From Symsagittifera roscoffensis (Eukaryota > Xenacoelomorpha > Acoela > Convolutidae), in the NCBI RefSeq assembly GCF_963678635.1, contig NC_087066.1:34167301-34231300 (forward strand): a DNA stretch of 64,000 nt. The letters run 5' to 3'. Position numbers and translations under genes: made by a program. Positions 49,771-60,895 of the stretch are shown piece by piece; within the stretch, counting starts at the first letter, position 1, and each line of letters starts with the position of its first letter. Below the pieces are notes generated by a model that was not told the origin of the DNA, ran no database searches, and was given only the letters and a program-made list of their open reading frames with translations.

Positions 49771-52743
49771 TCTTTATTTGTCACTTTCCTATGCCTACTC
49801 TTGACTCAATTGTTAGAGACCTTATAGTTTTATTAACAATAATAATGACACAACACAATAAATTTCACCAGATTCTATTAAATAGTGACCACGAATCCCT
49901 GTATGTTGTCAGAGTACAGTTTGTATAAAATTTATTCACAATAGCCGATTATCGGTCCAAAGATCTGGAAACTAGCACAATATGATGTTATCAGTCAATT
50001 TAAAAGATAGTGTACTCACTACCCAATCAAGCACAGTTTAGGTTGATTTAAAATCAAAAAACAAAAAAAATATATATTGACACAATATGAATGTATATAT
50101 AAAAAAAACGTATGTGTCTTGTACTCTTAGTCGGTCGCAGTACAATAGTCGAACTTGTCTTTTAAAGAAAAAGCTTTCCCTGCTTGGTGCTGCACCAAAC
50201 AGACAAAACTTTGAAGGCAGTTATTTTCTCAAGTGGGCGTCTATTGCACCCACCGAGTATTGTGTTACCTATCTGCCTTCGGACTGCCCGAGCTAGACCT
50301 ACTAAAATCCTCAGGGCAGTCACTTTTCCCAAAAACGTATTATGTTTCAATCCACACCAATGAGTCACGCTCTTTCTAATTTAGACTTAGTGTCGCGAAT
50401 ATCCGAGTTCGGACCTGTTTTGTATTAGTCTGGTTCTTTTTGAGAGGCAAGTTACCAGTGCAGTCACTGATACCTAGCCTGTTTATTAATAACCTAATAC
50501 CTCTCGCTTTTTGGTCTTTCTTTCGTTTACCTAAGTCCTTAATAAAATAATACCCCTCCGGATTGGCACAAATAGGACCCTTCCGGACTGTCAGAATATG
50601 GACCCCTCCGGATTGGGACCCCTCCGAGTTAGTTAATAGTAGACCCCTCCGGATTTGGACCCCTCCGAATTAGCAACTATTAGACCCCTCCGGATTCGGA
50701 CCCCTCCGGTTTCGTGGAACGTAGACACCTCCGGATTCGGAGCCCTTAGCTCTGTCAAAGTAGCTTTTCGTAGTTTTCTTAATTTCAGCTTATACCCCTC
50801 CGGATACGTTCTGCGTTGCTATTATGCTGTTTGAATTAACTGGGAAGGGTATAGGGTTCTTTCCTAGACCCCTCCGGGTTGAAGTTAAGGCACTTATTTG
50901 ACAATTCACACTAACGGTGAAGGGTCTTATCACTTGCCTAACTTCGACTCTATTATGGTTGTCTTGTGCCTTCAGCCTTCCCTTTTTGTCTAGAACTGTC
51001 CTAAGTTACTTAGTTCAATCGCTATCAACTTTTGGTAGGGGTATAAGGGTTTTTCAGAAAAATTTATAAAACGTGAAGGGTGTACCCCTCCGGATTTGTG
51101 TAATTTGCTAAAAACAATCTCAAAAATTTTCTTTCTCGCTTTCCCGAAAAATTTCTGATCCTATTAGTAAGCTCAGCTAATTTCTGATCTATTGGTACCA
51201 AGATCAACTCGATATGATCAGTAGTTCCAAAGTTATTAACCAAAACGTCTTTTTTCCGAACTCAAAAAATTTTCTCTCTTATAGGTTCCGCCTAACTTTT
51301 TCCGCAAATCTGGTCCTTTCGACCTAAAAATTATTTATCCGAGCTCAGAAGGCCTATACTCTTCTAGTTCAATGCAAAAGACCCGATCTAAAACGCTATT
51401 GTAGAAAAATTTTGCGAAAAACTATGCTACCTGGACCCCTCCGGATTGATGAATCCACTAAATCAAACACGTTATGTTCGATTTCTCTGCAACCCGGAAG
51501 GCTTTCGGGTAGCGGATTTTAAGACCTGTAGATTCACTAGTGGACGTTGTCCGAACAACTATTTTTACTGTCCTACCTCAAAAATTTCAAAAAATTTTTT
51601 AAATTTTTAGTGTTTCTTACTATCAAAAATTGGGAAAATTTGGTTTTTGGTACCAAATTAGTTCCAACCACTTCCGAACTAAAGTTAACCGGTTCTGCTT
51701 ATTACAGTAGTGCAGTTACGATGTAACACACTAACTTAGCGCTTTTTTCCGTTTCAAAAAATATCGATATCTCAAAATTCGCGACTTGTGGGGGGATCAA
51801 AATATCGCAATTTTGACCCTAAAAACCGGTCAGTTCTCGTTGTTTTTGTCTGAAAATCGATATAAGACTGTTAATATAGGCTATATAAGTAATAATATTA
51901 GTAATACTATACCCCTCCGGGTTTGTTTAATCTCCGAATTAAGGTGCTTAACTCGGATATTCGCAGTTCGGTGAAGGGTCACTACAGTGCAGCACTGTCG
52001 AGCCCCCCACAGATTACTATCCTACTTTTTGTACCAAAAGGGATACAAAACTTGTTAACGATACCCAACAGTCGATTGTAGTTGTCGTTGAGCCTCTTCC
52101 TGTTGTTCCCTGTACTGCTTGCCGGATCGGTCTTCACCCCGGACCCTTCCGAATTGAGCGCAAATCAGCTGACCCTTCCGGATTGGGCGCAATTTATCAT
52201 TAACGTGCTTAAATGCTCAAATAACCCTACAGTACAAGCCTCACAAACGGGCCACAAAATTGATCGTAACGATCCTGACTGATATAAATGCCTGTAACAA
52301 CAATATATCTATCAACAACAAACGGGGGGTTGAATCACATCTTGTCTGGGGGGATGATTTCTACTGATTTTTTACTTTTTTACTGTTTTTGGTTTTTTCG
52401 GTTATTTTTTTATGTTTTTTGTTTTTCTTGGGTACTATACTACTTTTTGTTTGGTTTTACTTATATCTTTAAGTGTTTTTGGTCACCAACCGCTCAGGGG
52501 ACGAGGGGACGGCCGATCCCCCCACCCTTCCTGGTTTGTGAATTTTCGGTCTTAACTAGGTTAAAAAACTATTCACGGCAATCCGGAAGGCCTCCGCGTT
52601 CCGAACTACCCTTCCGCCCCGGCGGTTTAGGCCTAATAAGGGCGTTAATGTGAGCATCCGCTCGGCGCGGAGTGCTCGTTAACGGTTCTGCCGATCATGA
52701 TGTTAAAAAAGAATAACACCCAGGAGCGCCATAAAAACATACA
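49771..52743 (-). other. ~3-kb leader of the giant element with CCTCCGGA repeats
   Basis: A long untranslated stretch between the 5' LTR and Gag. At least sixteen copies of a short motif (plus strand gacccctccggatt, with variants acccttccgga) are spread over 50550-52190, nine of them within 50550-50740. A 15-nt palindrome TTGGTGC-T-GCACCAA is at 50184-50198. It likely contains packaging, dimerisation or translation signals and a splice donor; none is proven. Confidence 0.7.
52714..52731 (-). promoter_or_regulatory. primer-binding site candidate
   Basis: In element sense, 12 nt after the 5' LTR, lies TGGCGCTCCTGGGTGTTA. It starts TGG, the complement of a tRNA CCA end. I cannot assign the tRNA, and the 12-nt gap is wider than in most Gypsy elements. 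Confidence 0.4.
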
Positions 52744-53294
52744 TGTAACATTCGCCCGGAAGATACATATCGACGGATAACAAAACTAAGTCTTAAGACG
52801 ACTGGCTAGCGTCTAAACAGAGCTTTGCATGTTTTTCACCGTCTCTACCAAGCCAGTACTTTTCGGTGGTCTTTCCTACATCAGGCTGACAAAAACGTTA
52901 CTGTTCTCCGGCTTCGACCAGAACGCTCAAATTAACTGAATTACATGCAAAATTAGTGAGCTCATGGCTGGGTCTCTGTATCCCCAGACCACGAGGTCAC
53001 TCCTAAAAACAGGGCTACTACTTATTATATTACTATTGTTTTTGTTCAGTAGATAAAAATCATCATCTCCATCGAAGATGGATCAACCCTTCCCCCCCTA
53101 CTTCTAGCTCCTCATTCTTGTCAAAACGAATTAAGATCTTAATTAAATTCAAGTCAGGACATGACGGATGCTAAAATTCAATATGAGTTCATAAAAGTCC
53201 ACGTCCCGAGACCCTTCCGGATTCTTGAATCCGGTGAATCAAGCTTCTTAATATCCAGTTCACAATAACTCGGAAGGCTGGGTTTTACCCTTCA

Positions 53295-53344
53295 CCGTTG
53301 TTCGCAACGGCCTTGCAACTATTGTAACAGCACAATAGTTGCAA
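53295..53344 (-). other. two adjacent perfect hairpins in the LTR
   Basis: CCGTTG-TTCG-CAACGG (53295-53310) is followed by TTGCAACTATTGT, a 6-nt loop and its exact complement (53313-53344). The same pair is in the other LTR. Possible RNA structure in the transcript ends, such as a TAR-like, polyadenylation or dimerisation element. Confidence 0.6.
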
Positions 53345-53487
53345 CTCGGAACGTCCTCTGCTGTTCGGTAGTTCGTTGTTGTTTTTTAGTCTCGATTTTC
53401 GTACTGTTCGTAATCGCAGATAAAAGTTGTTCTGTTTCTTTCTGCTATTTTAGCTAAAATGGCCGTCTCTGACGTTTCTCAGAAATA

Positions 53488-53495
53488 TGACGTCA
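53488..53495. promoter_or_regulatory. TGACGTCA (CRE/ATF site) in the LTR
   Basis: Full palindromic CREB/ATF consensus about 170 nt into the 5' LTR in element sense, where U3 enhancers lie; a TGACGT half-site lies about 20 nt away. Duplicated at 29829-29836. Confidence 0.4.
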
Positions 53496-53664
53496 TAATT
53501 CGAATTTTTAAAAATTAGAATTCCAGAATCTTCTAGCCTTCACCGTTTGGCTAATCGTTCAAATAACGTCCTTATCCGTTCTAAATCGCCAATCCGGAAG
53601 GTTCACTGCTAAAATCCTGAATTCTGCAGAGACTGCATTTTGGCCATTCTGGTCGAATGTCACA

Positions 53665-54703
53665 ACCAGGCAAAGTAAGGGTACAGGTCTTTGTATATAC
53701 ATTTTTCAAGGACTTTGCTGTCAATATTTAATAGCGATACTGGTCGATAGTTGTTCACCATTTTTCGGTCACCTTTTTGTGAACAGGAGTAACTGCAGCT
53801 GTTTTCCATGAATCAGGTATTTTTCGTAGGCGTTTTACGTTTCTCAAAAGTTTGTTCATCGGTTTGCATATATTGCGGTTCGTTTTCTGAAAAAAGCTAG
53901 GTGGCAACCCATTTGGGCCGCGTGACTTTGTTACGTCCAGAGTTGATAAAATCTCACTTACTGTCTTTTTCGATATATCAAAATTCGTTAACAAGGGATT
54001 TTCAAATTGAATATCTCTAATACTAAAACTTTCTTTAGGATTAAAAACTGAATGAAAGAAGTCGTTTAGCATGTTGACTTGTTCGTTTGGATTTGTGCTT
54101 TCAACTTCATCTTTTATGAGTAACTTAGGAAGACTTGTATGTTTATTCAAGTTCTTTAGGTGTTTAAAAATTACATTAGTGTTCCGTGTTCTAAGCAATT
54201 CCTCTTGGTAGTTTTTCCTATCCAATTCCGATGATTCAGTTACTAAATTTTCAAACAGTTTAACTTGTTGTCTTCTGTAGTTGGTCGGTTTGAGTATACA
54301 TGATTGCCGTTTTGTTTGTAACTTTTTGATCAAATTTGAAGTGCTACTTGTTATCCAAGGTGGAAGTGATTTCCTATGTCTTGTTCTGAGAGGCACAAAA
54401 CTCTTAATGATTTCATCCAAATATTGGGTGTACTCCTCATGCATTTTGTTAATGTTTGTGTGGCATACTGGTTCAAATGGGTTCTCGTTTATAAAATTGT
54501 TTATTCCTTCAAAATCGGCATTTCCAAAACTTCTAAAATTTTCCAAGTATGGTTTCGGCTCTGATACCGTGCATTCAATTGACAACATTATGGCATTGTG
54601 ATCTGAGCAGTCATGAATCTTGGAAACGTTAAAATCTTGTTCGGCACTTGTATAGCAATTCCGATAGAAGGCTACGTCTAGTATGTTCTTCACACATTGT
54701 GAT
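53665..54703 (-). pseudogene. LINE A-like element, 5' part (endonuclease end and RT start)
   Basis: Minus strand: DCSDHNAIM (last endonuclease motif), FRSFGNADFEGINNF, the thumb-upstream domain, then RPVSLLN. The sequence stops at the giant element's 5' LTR and resumes at 29084 in frame once one copy of ACC is removed. The element is 5'-truncated inside the endonuclease at about 54703, as is common for LINEs. Confidence 0.9.
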
Positions 54704-54869
54704 AAACTTATTAAATAGTTTCATATAATGTTATGCCTGGATCGTCAGCTAGAACTCGACTAGCATCGAAGCAGCAGGAGTGCTGCACCATTTATAACAT
54801 GTCGAAAGGGGAGAACTGGATCTTATGTGAGAGGTGTCAGAGGTGGACACATAATACTTGCATGGGATA
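54704..54869 (+). mobile_element. BC-family LINE, right piece of the split copy (PHD ORF start)
   Basis: Collinear with 60869-61033: ATG then PGSSARTRLASKQQE and the beginning of the PHD finger. Broken off after ttgcatgggata, where unrelated sequence follows. Together with 27277-27764 it defines the insertion site of the LINE A-like element. Confidence 0.85.
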
Positions 54870-54959
54870 AAATATTTTTCTGGTTATAGAATTTCGATTT
54901 GGGAACATTTTTGATTCTGACATGTCAGTTTTTTAACTTTTGGCCATGTTGTACATAGA

Positions 54960-57330
54960 CTATAATTTTAGTGTTAAATCCCGGCTCCTGAAATCATCGC
55001 GTGTGTTGATCTTCGGCCTCTCCCTCCATATATGCAAAGCCTCTAGTGTCAGTAGCTTATGAGTATTGGCTGTTTGGTCTATAATCTCTGACTTCAGCTC
55101 AGCAGTACCGCCTACCTCCTTATTACATTCCAACAAAAGTTATCCTACTGGGAAGTCCCCTTTGCAGTGTTCATCAACCCTCGTGGCTAAATGTCGGTCT
55201 GACCGACATATATTTGAGTTACATCCACTACATGTAAGCTTGTACACCACTTTCGATCTCAGTTCACGAGCAGAGGAAATTTTGAGGGATGGCAAGCATG
55301 TTCTCAATTTTCTTGTTGTAAAAATTATTGGTGCCCCGGATATTAGCCGAACCTTTGCAGCTAACAGTTGAGACTGATTGCCTCGATATTGCATCGAAAG
55401 AAGGGTTGGTGAGTCTTTCAACCATTTATCATTTCTCGGTTCTGATGCCTTCACCTCTAAATTTTTCTTTCCCTCAATGATCTTGTTAAGAGTTTCAAAC
55501 ACTACCCTGTCAGACCAATTTTTAGGATATTGATTTTCAAGCCATTGTTTCCGATTTTTTTCCAATGCCTGGTCAAAATATTCCATAATGAGGTACTTCT
55601 GAAAAACCTATGAACCGTCCCTTCAATAACGTTTCTTTTGTACTGCAAAGGTGCGCACCTCTGAAATTAAGAATGGTGCCGGTATCAGTGCGTTTTTGGT
55701 ACCAACCACATGTGACCTTTTTTGCTGAATCCACGTTGACATTTAAGTCCAAAAAGGTCAAATTACCGTTACTATCGAGTTCTTCTATGGTGAACTGCAA
55801 GTTTGGATGCAACTTATTGGCTGCCTCGAGAACTACCCCATGATCGCTCTTGACCGTTCTAACTATGTCGTCCACATGTCTTAAAAAAACTTTAACACCA
55901 TTCACAGTCCGATCTGCTTCCTATTGTTTTTTTGCAAGTCACGATGTACCATACTGTTTCAGCGATGTCTGCGCATTCGGATTCCGATATGTTACCACAC
56001 TCTAAGTAATACCAATTCAAACAAGCTTGGCATTCTACCCCTTTTGTGCAATATGTCACCTTTTTCTGACATCTAGGGCACACTTCCTTGTTACCCTCAC
56101 TTAGCACAGTCAGTTTTGGTACTTCTTTCTTTAATGCAGGTTCGTATTCTTTTGAGCCACAAATTAGCCAATATTACTGCAAGGGAGGCGCCCATTGCTA
56201 AACCGTCTTTTTGTACATACCACAAACCATTGCATTTAAAGTGTACCTTACTCACTGCCAAATTCAGTAGTTTTTCCATAGTCTTGCGAGATGTTTTCGG
56301 AGGGTTGACTTGCTCATATTATCTCCTCAGGGCTATTTCAACCGCTTCCTTGAGCGGGACATTAGTGTACAAACTCTTTACATCAAGGGAGATTATACTC
56401 TCGTCAGAGTCCAACTCAGTTTTCTCTAAGATATCTCTGGCCATTTGAGTGTTCGTTTCTATTTTTGCCCCCTCAATTTCATCAAAGTACTTTGCTAATG
56501 TTTTGTTTAGGTTGTCAAATAAGCTACCAGGTAAAGAAAGGACGGGACGAAGTGGTGTGCCTTGTTTGTGTACTTTTGCTAATCCATACAGCCTAGCCGG
56601 CTGCGCTCCCGTTGATTTCAACCTATTACACATCGCTTCGCTACTTTCGTACTTCTTTTTCATGGCGAGTAATTCTTTGTTTATGTCTTTTTCAATTATC
56701 ATAATTACGCTGTCTGTCAGATTCTTCCTCTCACTAAATTGTTCTGCCTGTAATAAGTCTTTCAGTTTTCTCTCATATGTCTTCTTTTTCATAACACAAA
56801 AACCCACCCCCTTATCATACGGCACTGCCAGAAGACCGTTGTCCTTCAAATACTTTTTTGGCTTTTTCAACACCTTTGTCAGCGGGGGTCTGCTTCACAT
56901 TCTTAGCATATCTCCTTGCAGCTGCTTCAATCTCACATAATTTTTCTCCGGGTATTCTATTTCACTCCAGTTCAGACAAAAAACTATCAATGTCAGCAAG
57001 GAAGTGAATTTCATTGAATTTGTCTCGTACCGCATGTTTTGGTCCAAAACTTAAGACTTACCGCACCCAAAGCGGCAAAATCACTGCATCTAAAAAACTA
57101 ACTGCCCTTTCATCCAAATTTTTTAATGGTCTATCCTGTCTTTCCGGAAGTTTTTCAAGCTTTCTCTTGTGTCGACTTATCAGGTTATTGACACTACACC
57201 TTGCCTGCCGGTTCAGATAGAATCTATACCCCTTCTCACTACCTCTCTTGCTTTTACTAGGTTACCCGATGCCTTGGCCGCATTTTCCTGGCTTATCTCA
57301 GATCTCAAGAGTCTCAATTGGAAGCTGTGC
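54960..57330 (-). pseudogene. Penelope-like element: RT and GIY-YIG endonuclease, decayed
   Basis: Minus-strand order: N-terminal segment with FGPKHAVRDKFNEIHFLAD (about 57050), basic region, RT with ARLYGLAKVHKQGTPLRPVL, ISLDVKSLYTNVPL, DGLAMGASLAVILANLW, RHVDDI and NLTFLDLNV, then a GIY-YIG-type region (VVYKLTCSGCNSN, HLATRVDEH) and the typical end LLTLEALHI...NTRDDFRSRDLTLKL, stopping at 54960. At least four frameshifts or stops. Penelope elements use the GIY-YIG nuclease to open target DNA. The GIY-YIG core is degenerate (NICRSDRH for the usual YVG-T-RH). A PHD finger lies between RT motifs B and C. Confidence 0.85.
55895..56107 (-). pseudogene. PHD finger inside the Penelope-like RT
   Basis: Reads EVCPRCQKKVTYCTKGVECQ, then ACLNWYYLEC, ending ETVWYIVTCKK: the PHD pattern C4HC3, with the His replaced by Tyr and one late Cys by Ile. 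It overlaps the motif-B segment by a few bases in another frame and joins VKVFLRHVDDI after a further shift. Either an in-element domain or a small insertion from a PHD-bearing LINE. Confidence 0.65.
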
Positions 57331-57509
57331 ACAGCTTGATCCAAAAAACACCGTTATCAGGCACGCGAAACCGTAAAAAGTCTGGTATAATGTCGTTATC
57401 GAGACATTTTCTCAGAAATTTAATTCTCAGGAAACTGCTATTAAATTTATTAAAATATTTTAAAATATCTAATACAAGTTTCCAAATGAGTTTTCAGGAC
57501 CATTCTAAG

Positions 57510-58150
57510 GAGTGGTGGTGGCAGTAAAATTGCGGTCATCTGTTCTTTGCAGGCCACGAGCATTTAAACTCATGTGGCACTCAGCAAAGAAAAAACAGCC
57601 ACAATAAAATCTCACCCCTTTTTGGTCGTTCGGTTCCGGTTGGAGGTCCCCAGCCAACACCTCCGCTCTCCGCGCCTTTGCCCTACGGCTACCCTGCGAT
57701 GGTTTCTTGGTCTGGGCCCGTATCCTTGAGAAAATGCCTGGCAGGTGGTCTCGATGGGACAGGACCACCCGTAGTGACTTCAACTCCAATTCACCTGACT
57801 GGTGCAGTTGAAGATACTCTCTGAGGACCGCAGGATTCTGTCTCTTCCTTCTAGAGATAAGGCTACCAGTTGTTTTTATGACGATTATCTCATTGTCTTC
57901 TGCAGATCCTCAAAAATATTGGGAGTGCCCGTTCTCCTGCAGTAGACAATACCACTAATTTGTCTTCGCTTTGATTGTAAATACGCCAGTTGTTCGTCAA
58001 GTGGCAGGGCGTATAGTTATTCGTGCGATGTGAGGATATGCTGTTGTTCAGCACGTCGTGCCAGATAATAATCTGCTTACTGGCCAGAGGTTGCAGTTCC
58101 AATAACACTCGTAAATCCTTCCCCCTGTTTAATTTATTGGGGTTCAAAGA
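57510..58150 (-). pseudogene. SGNH-like LINE-associated ORF, second copy
   Basis: Minus strand: QIIIWHDVLNNSISSHRTNN matches the WHDVINNSI block of the ORF at 17958-18584. After a frameshift GIVYCRRTGTPNIFEDLQK and YLQLHQSGELELKSL follow the same order. The C-terminal part differs: a basic stretch, then GVRFYCGCFFFAECHMSLNA, and a short (CCA)n run at the end (57512-57523) that looks like a LINE-type tail. The N-terminal GDS-like block is missing. Confidence 0.6.
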
Positions 58151-58199
58151 AAAGCCGGGGTAACGAGAAAACTTAAAATGTACGAACCGGAGTACATGG

Positions 58200-60388
58200 G
58201 AATTAAATACTCAATTTTTATTTCGAAATCTTGAAATAAAGAGCCAGCAAAAGAGCAATCATTATTGAAAAAACGCAGAGAGCTTTTTAACGAAGGAACA
58301 GCGTACACTGATATCAAGATACGAAAAGGCGTTTTATACTTGAAAAACAGGCCAGTTGACATTTCCAACTGACTAAATGATTCAAAATTCGAAATTTCAG
58401 CTCTGTTTTACAATATCCGGAGTTTGTTTAAAATATCAAGACGTCAAGAATTTTCAAACTTTTTAATAGCAAACCCATATGATTTTGTTTGCATAGCAGA
58501 GACTTGGTTAACAAATGAACAAACGGATTCAGAGCTGTTTCTACCAGAATACCAATGTTTTCGCTCTAATCGTAAATCGCCATTAAAAACTACAGCCCAT
58601 GCTGGTACTATGATATGCGTTAAATCAATTTATAACTCGGAACAAGCCATTTTCGATTTTGACACAAACGGTTCTGCAATTGCTAGTTACTTTAATATCA
58701 ATCAAAAGAAAATTCTGATTGTATGTTACTATAAGCCTCCGGCAAATAGTAAATATGCGTATACAAGTGAAGACCTAACAAGACTCTTCAATAATATAAA
58801 TCAGCTGACAAGAAATTGCGACGATTTTATCATTTACAGCGATTTCAATTTGTCCACGAATAACTTGTGCAGCTTATCTTCAGAAAATTTTTTGGAGCGA
58901 GACTTTTTGAGGATAATCGAAGAAAACAATTTTCAACAGAATTAGACTTTAATACAGCAGCAAGCGGAATATTAGGTCGCATTTTGGTTAGTGATAACAT
59001 AGAGTGCGTAAATTTGAATGACCAGCGACGAATGTCAAATCACCAAAAATTCAAATCACGACCCAATTCATCTTAATTTTTCGGCTACAGGGCAAAACAA
59101 TATAAAAAGATGTTTTGTAAAAGTTGTGTGTATAATTTGTGTAGTGAAGACTATGATAATTTAATGCGCCTTATTTCAACAAATCCGTTCAATTCCTATT
59201 GCTGGTCAAACCTAAATTGCATTGTTGAAAACTGGTACTTTTGGCTGAATGTTTTTCTGAATGAAACTATACCGAAAAGAACCCAGCATCGAGCTTCTCT
59301 GCCATCTTGGATAAGCCAGAGTACATCTCATCTAATCAAATGTCTTAAGACAGCAAGAAAAAGATACAATGATATGCATCCAATGGCTCTGAAACTAAAA
59401 TCAATGCTGGAAAAATGCTGTGGAAACGACAAGATAAAATATGAACAAATTCTAGCAGCCGAGTGATCAACTGGAAAGCTTTTTAAGTATTTCAGGGCCT
59501 TAAGTAAATCAAATATTTCCAGCCTTGTTTTTTATAAAAATGAAAAAACAGAAAATGACAGTGACAAAACCCAACTATTTTCGAAGTTTTTTGCATCTGT
59601 TTACGTACAATCTTCTGAATTTCATGAGCCCTGTCAAGATTGTTCAAAGAATTGTTTTCTAAGCAGCCTAACTTTCGAAAAAACTGAAATTGAAAGCATA
59701 TGCGAAAACTTAAATGTCAACAAAAGTAAAGGGCCCGATGAACTACCACCAATGCTTTTTCGGAAAGAAGAAAAACGATTTCTCATTCACTTTTTCAAAC
59801 TTTTTCTAAAATTCTACAAATTTCTATCTTTCCAGATTTGTGGAAAAATGCAATAATCAGTCCGGTTTTTAAAAGGGTAATCAAGCAGATGTAGAAAATT
59901 ATAGACATGTTTCTCTTTTATCTCTGCCCTCTAAAATTTTTGAAAAAATTGTCTTCATTCGACTTTATGATCATTACAATAAGGTTTTTAACAAATCTCA
60001 TTTCGGATTTCGAAAGAACCGGTCAACAATTCAACAACTGCTGACCTTTCTAATTGAAACAAATAAAGGAATCGAAAATGGAGACGAAATTGAAATTATT
60101 TTTACAGACTTTAGCAACTTTAGCAAAATTGTTTTCAACAGGAGTCAGGGGTAAAAAATTTAAAACAGATCAAGTCTACCTTACCAACAGGCACCAGATT
60201 GTTCGAATAAATGGCAAAAAGAAAAAGTCTTCAAGAGAAAAAATTACCAGTGGAGTGCCACAGGGTAGCATACTGGGTCCTCATTCACTGTTTTTTCTGG
60301 TCTTTATTAACGACCTACCAGATTACTGTGTAAATCTTAAAACTATGTTATTTGCAGACGATGCTAAATTCATCAGTTCAGGTCAAGC
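58200..60388 (+). pseudogene. BC-family LINE (copy B): ORF1 end, endonuclease, RT; 3' end lost
   Basis: Begins with the end of ORF1 (SLLKKRRELFNEG...KIRKG). ORF2 follows at 58400: LFYNIRSL, CIAETWL, YSDFNLS and an eroded C-terminal endonuclease, then an RT with SKGPDELPPMLF, SGVPQGSILGP and FADDAKFIS. A deletion removes the first catalytic RT motif (about 60110). The copy stops abruptly where copy C begins, and the rest is not found after copy C. Confidence 0.8.
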
Positions 60389-60431
60389 ACAAGAGCATTA
60401 AAACTTACGTGAAAAGTGGAGATTAAATCTT

Positions 60432-60695
60432 TTGTCGTGGATAACACTGATGGAATCAACAAAATCAAAGGACAATAGTAACATAGAAATATTTATAAAT
60501 GACTACTTAAGCTGCTGTTATCAAAAAAAAAATCTGCCACTCCATTGTGTCGCTGGTTGTTACGCATCCCATCTGGAAGAAGGATTCGCAAAAACAAACT
60601 GGCTCAAAATAACTCAAAATTTTTCATTGGTCGACGTGATGAGAAACACCATGAGATACAGCTTTATGGGCACCAGCCAAACTAATCTTACTTAG
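60432..60695 (+). CDS. short ORF in the BC-family 5' region
   Basis: An 87-codon frame containing IEIFINDYLSCCYQ and LPLHCVAGCYASHLEEGFAK. The same residues are readable, with stops, in the copy at 27340-27600, which could mean a conserved upstream peptide or just shared ancestry. No known domain. Confidence 0.3.
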   Translation: MSWITLMESTKSKDNSNIEIFINDYLSCCYQKKNLPLHCVAGCYASHLEEGFAKTNWLKITQNFSLVDVMRNTMRYSFMGTSQTNLT

Positions 60696-60895
60696 CTTTT
60701 GTCTATATGCAAATAAGATTCACATAGCTGAGTCTCGGATCCACCAGACAACGTGATTACAACTAAAAAATTGGGCTGAAGATTATTATTAAATTTATTT
60801 TAGTAACAGTTACATATCGGATCCATTAGAGATGGATTGGTCGATGTTTAGCCTAATTGTTGTGATAAACTTATTAATTAGTTTCATATAACGTT

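Larger units (their letters stand above)
29085..53664 (-). mobile_element. giant Ty3/Gypsy-type LTR retrotransposon, 24.6 kb
   Basis: Two direct LTRs of 921 bp bound 24,580 bp. The only LTR mismatch I see is T at 29741 against C at 53400. The LTR termini are TGTAACATTCG and CGAATGTCACA, and the flanks carry a 3-bp duplication (ACC). Read on the minus strand the order is 5' LTR, ~3-kb leader, Gag-Pro-Pol (3200 aa), 396-bp spacer, second ORF (2981 aa), ~0.8-kb 3' region, PPT and 3' LTR. Both giant ORFs are uninterrupted, so it is probably still competent. Its base composition is visibly richer in G+C than the host DNA. Known giants include plant Ogre and planarian Burro; I cannot say whether this belongs to a named family. 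Confidence 0.97.
52744..53664 (-). repeat. 5' LTR of the giant element
   Basis: Direct repeat of 29085-30005 with one mismatch at 53400. In element sense transcription should start inside it and run towards lower coordinates. Followed on the plus strand by ACC, the 3-bp target duplication. Confidence 0.97.
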
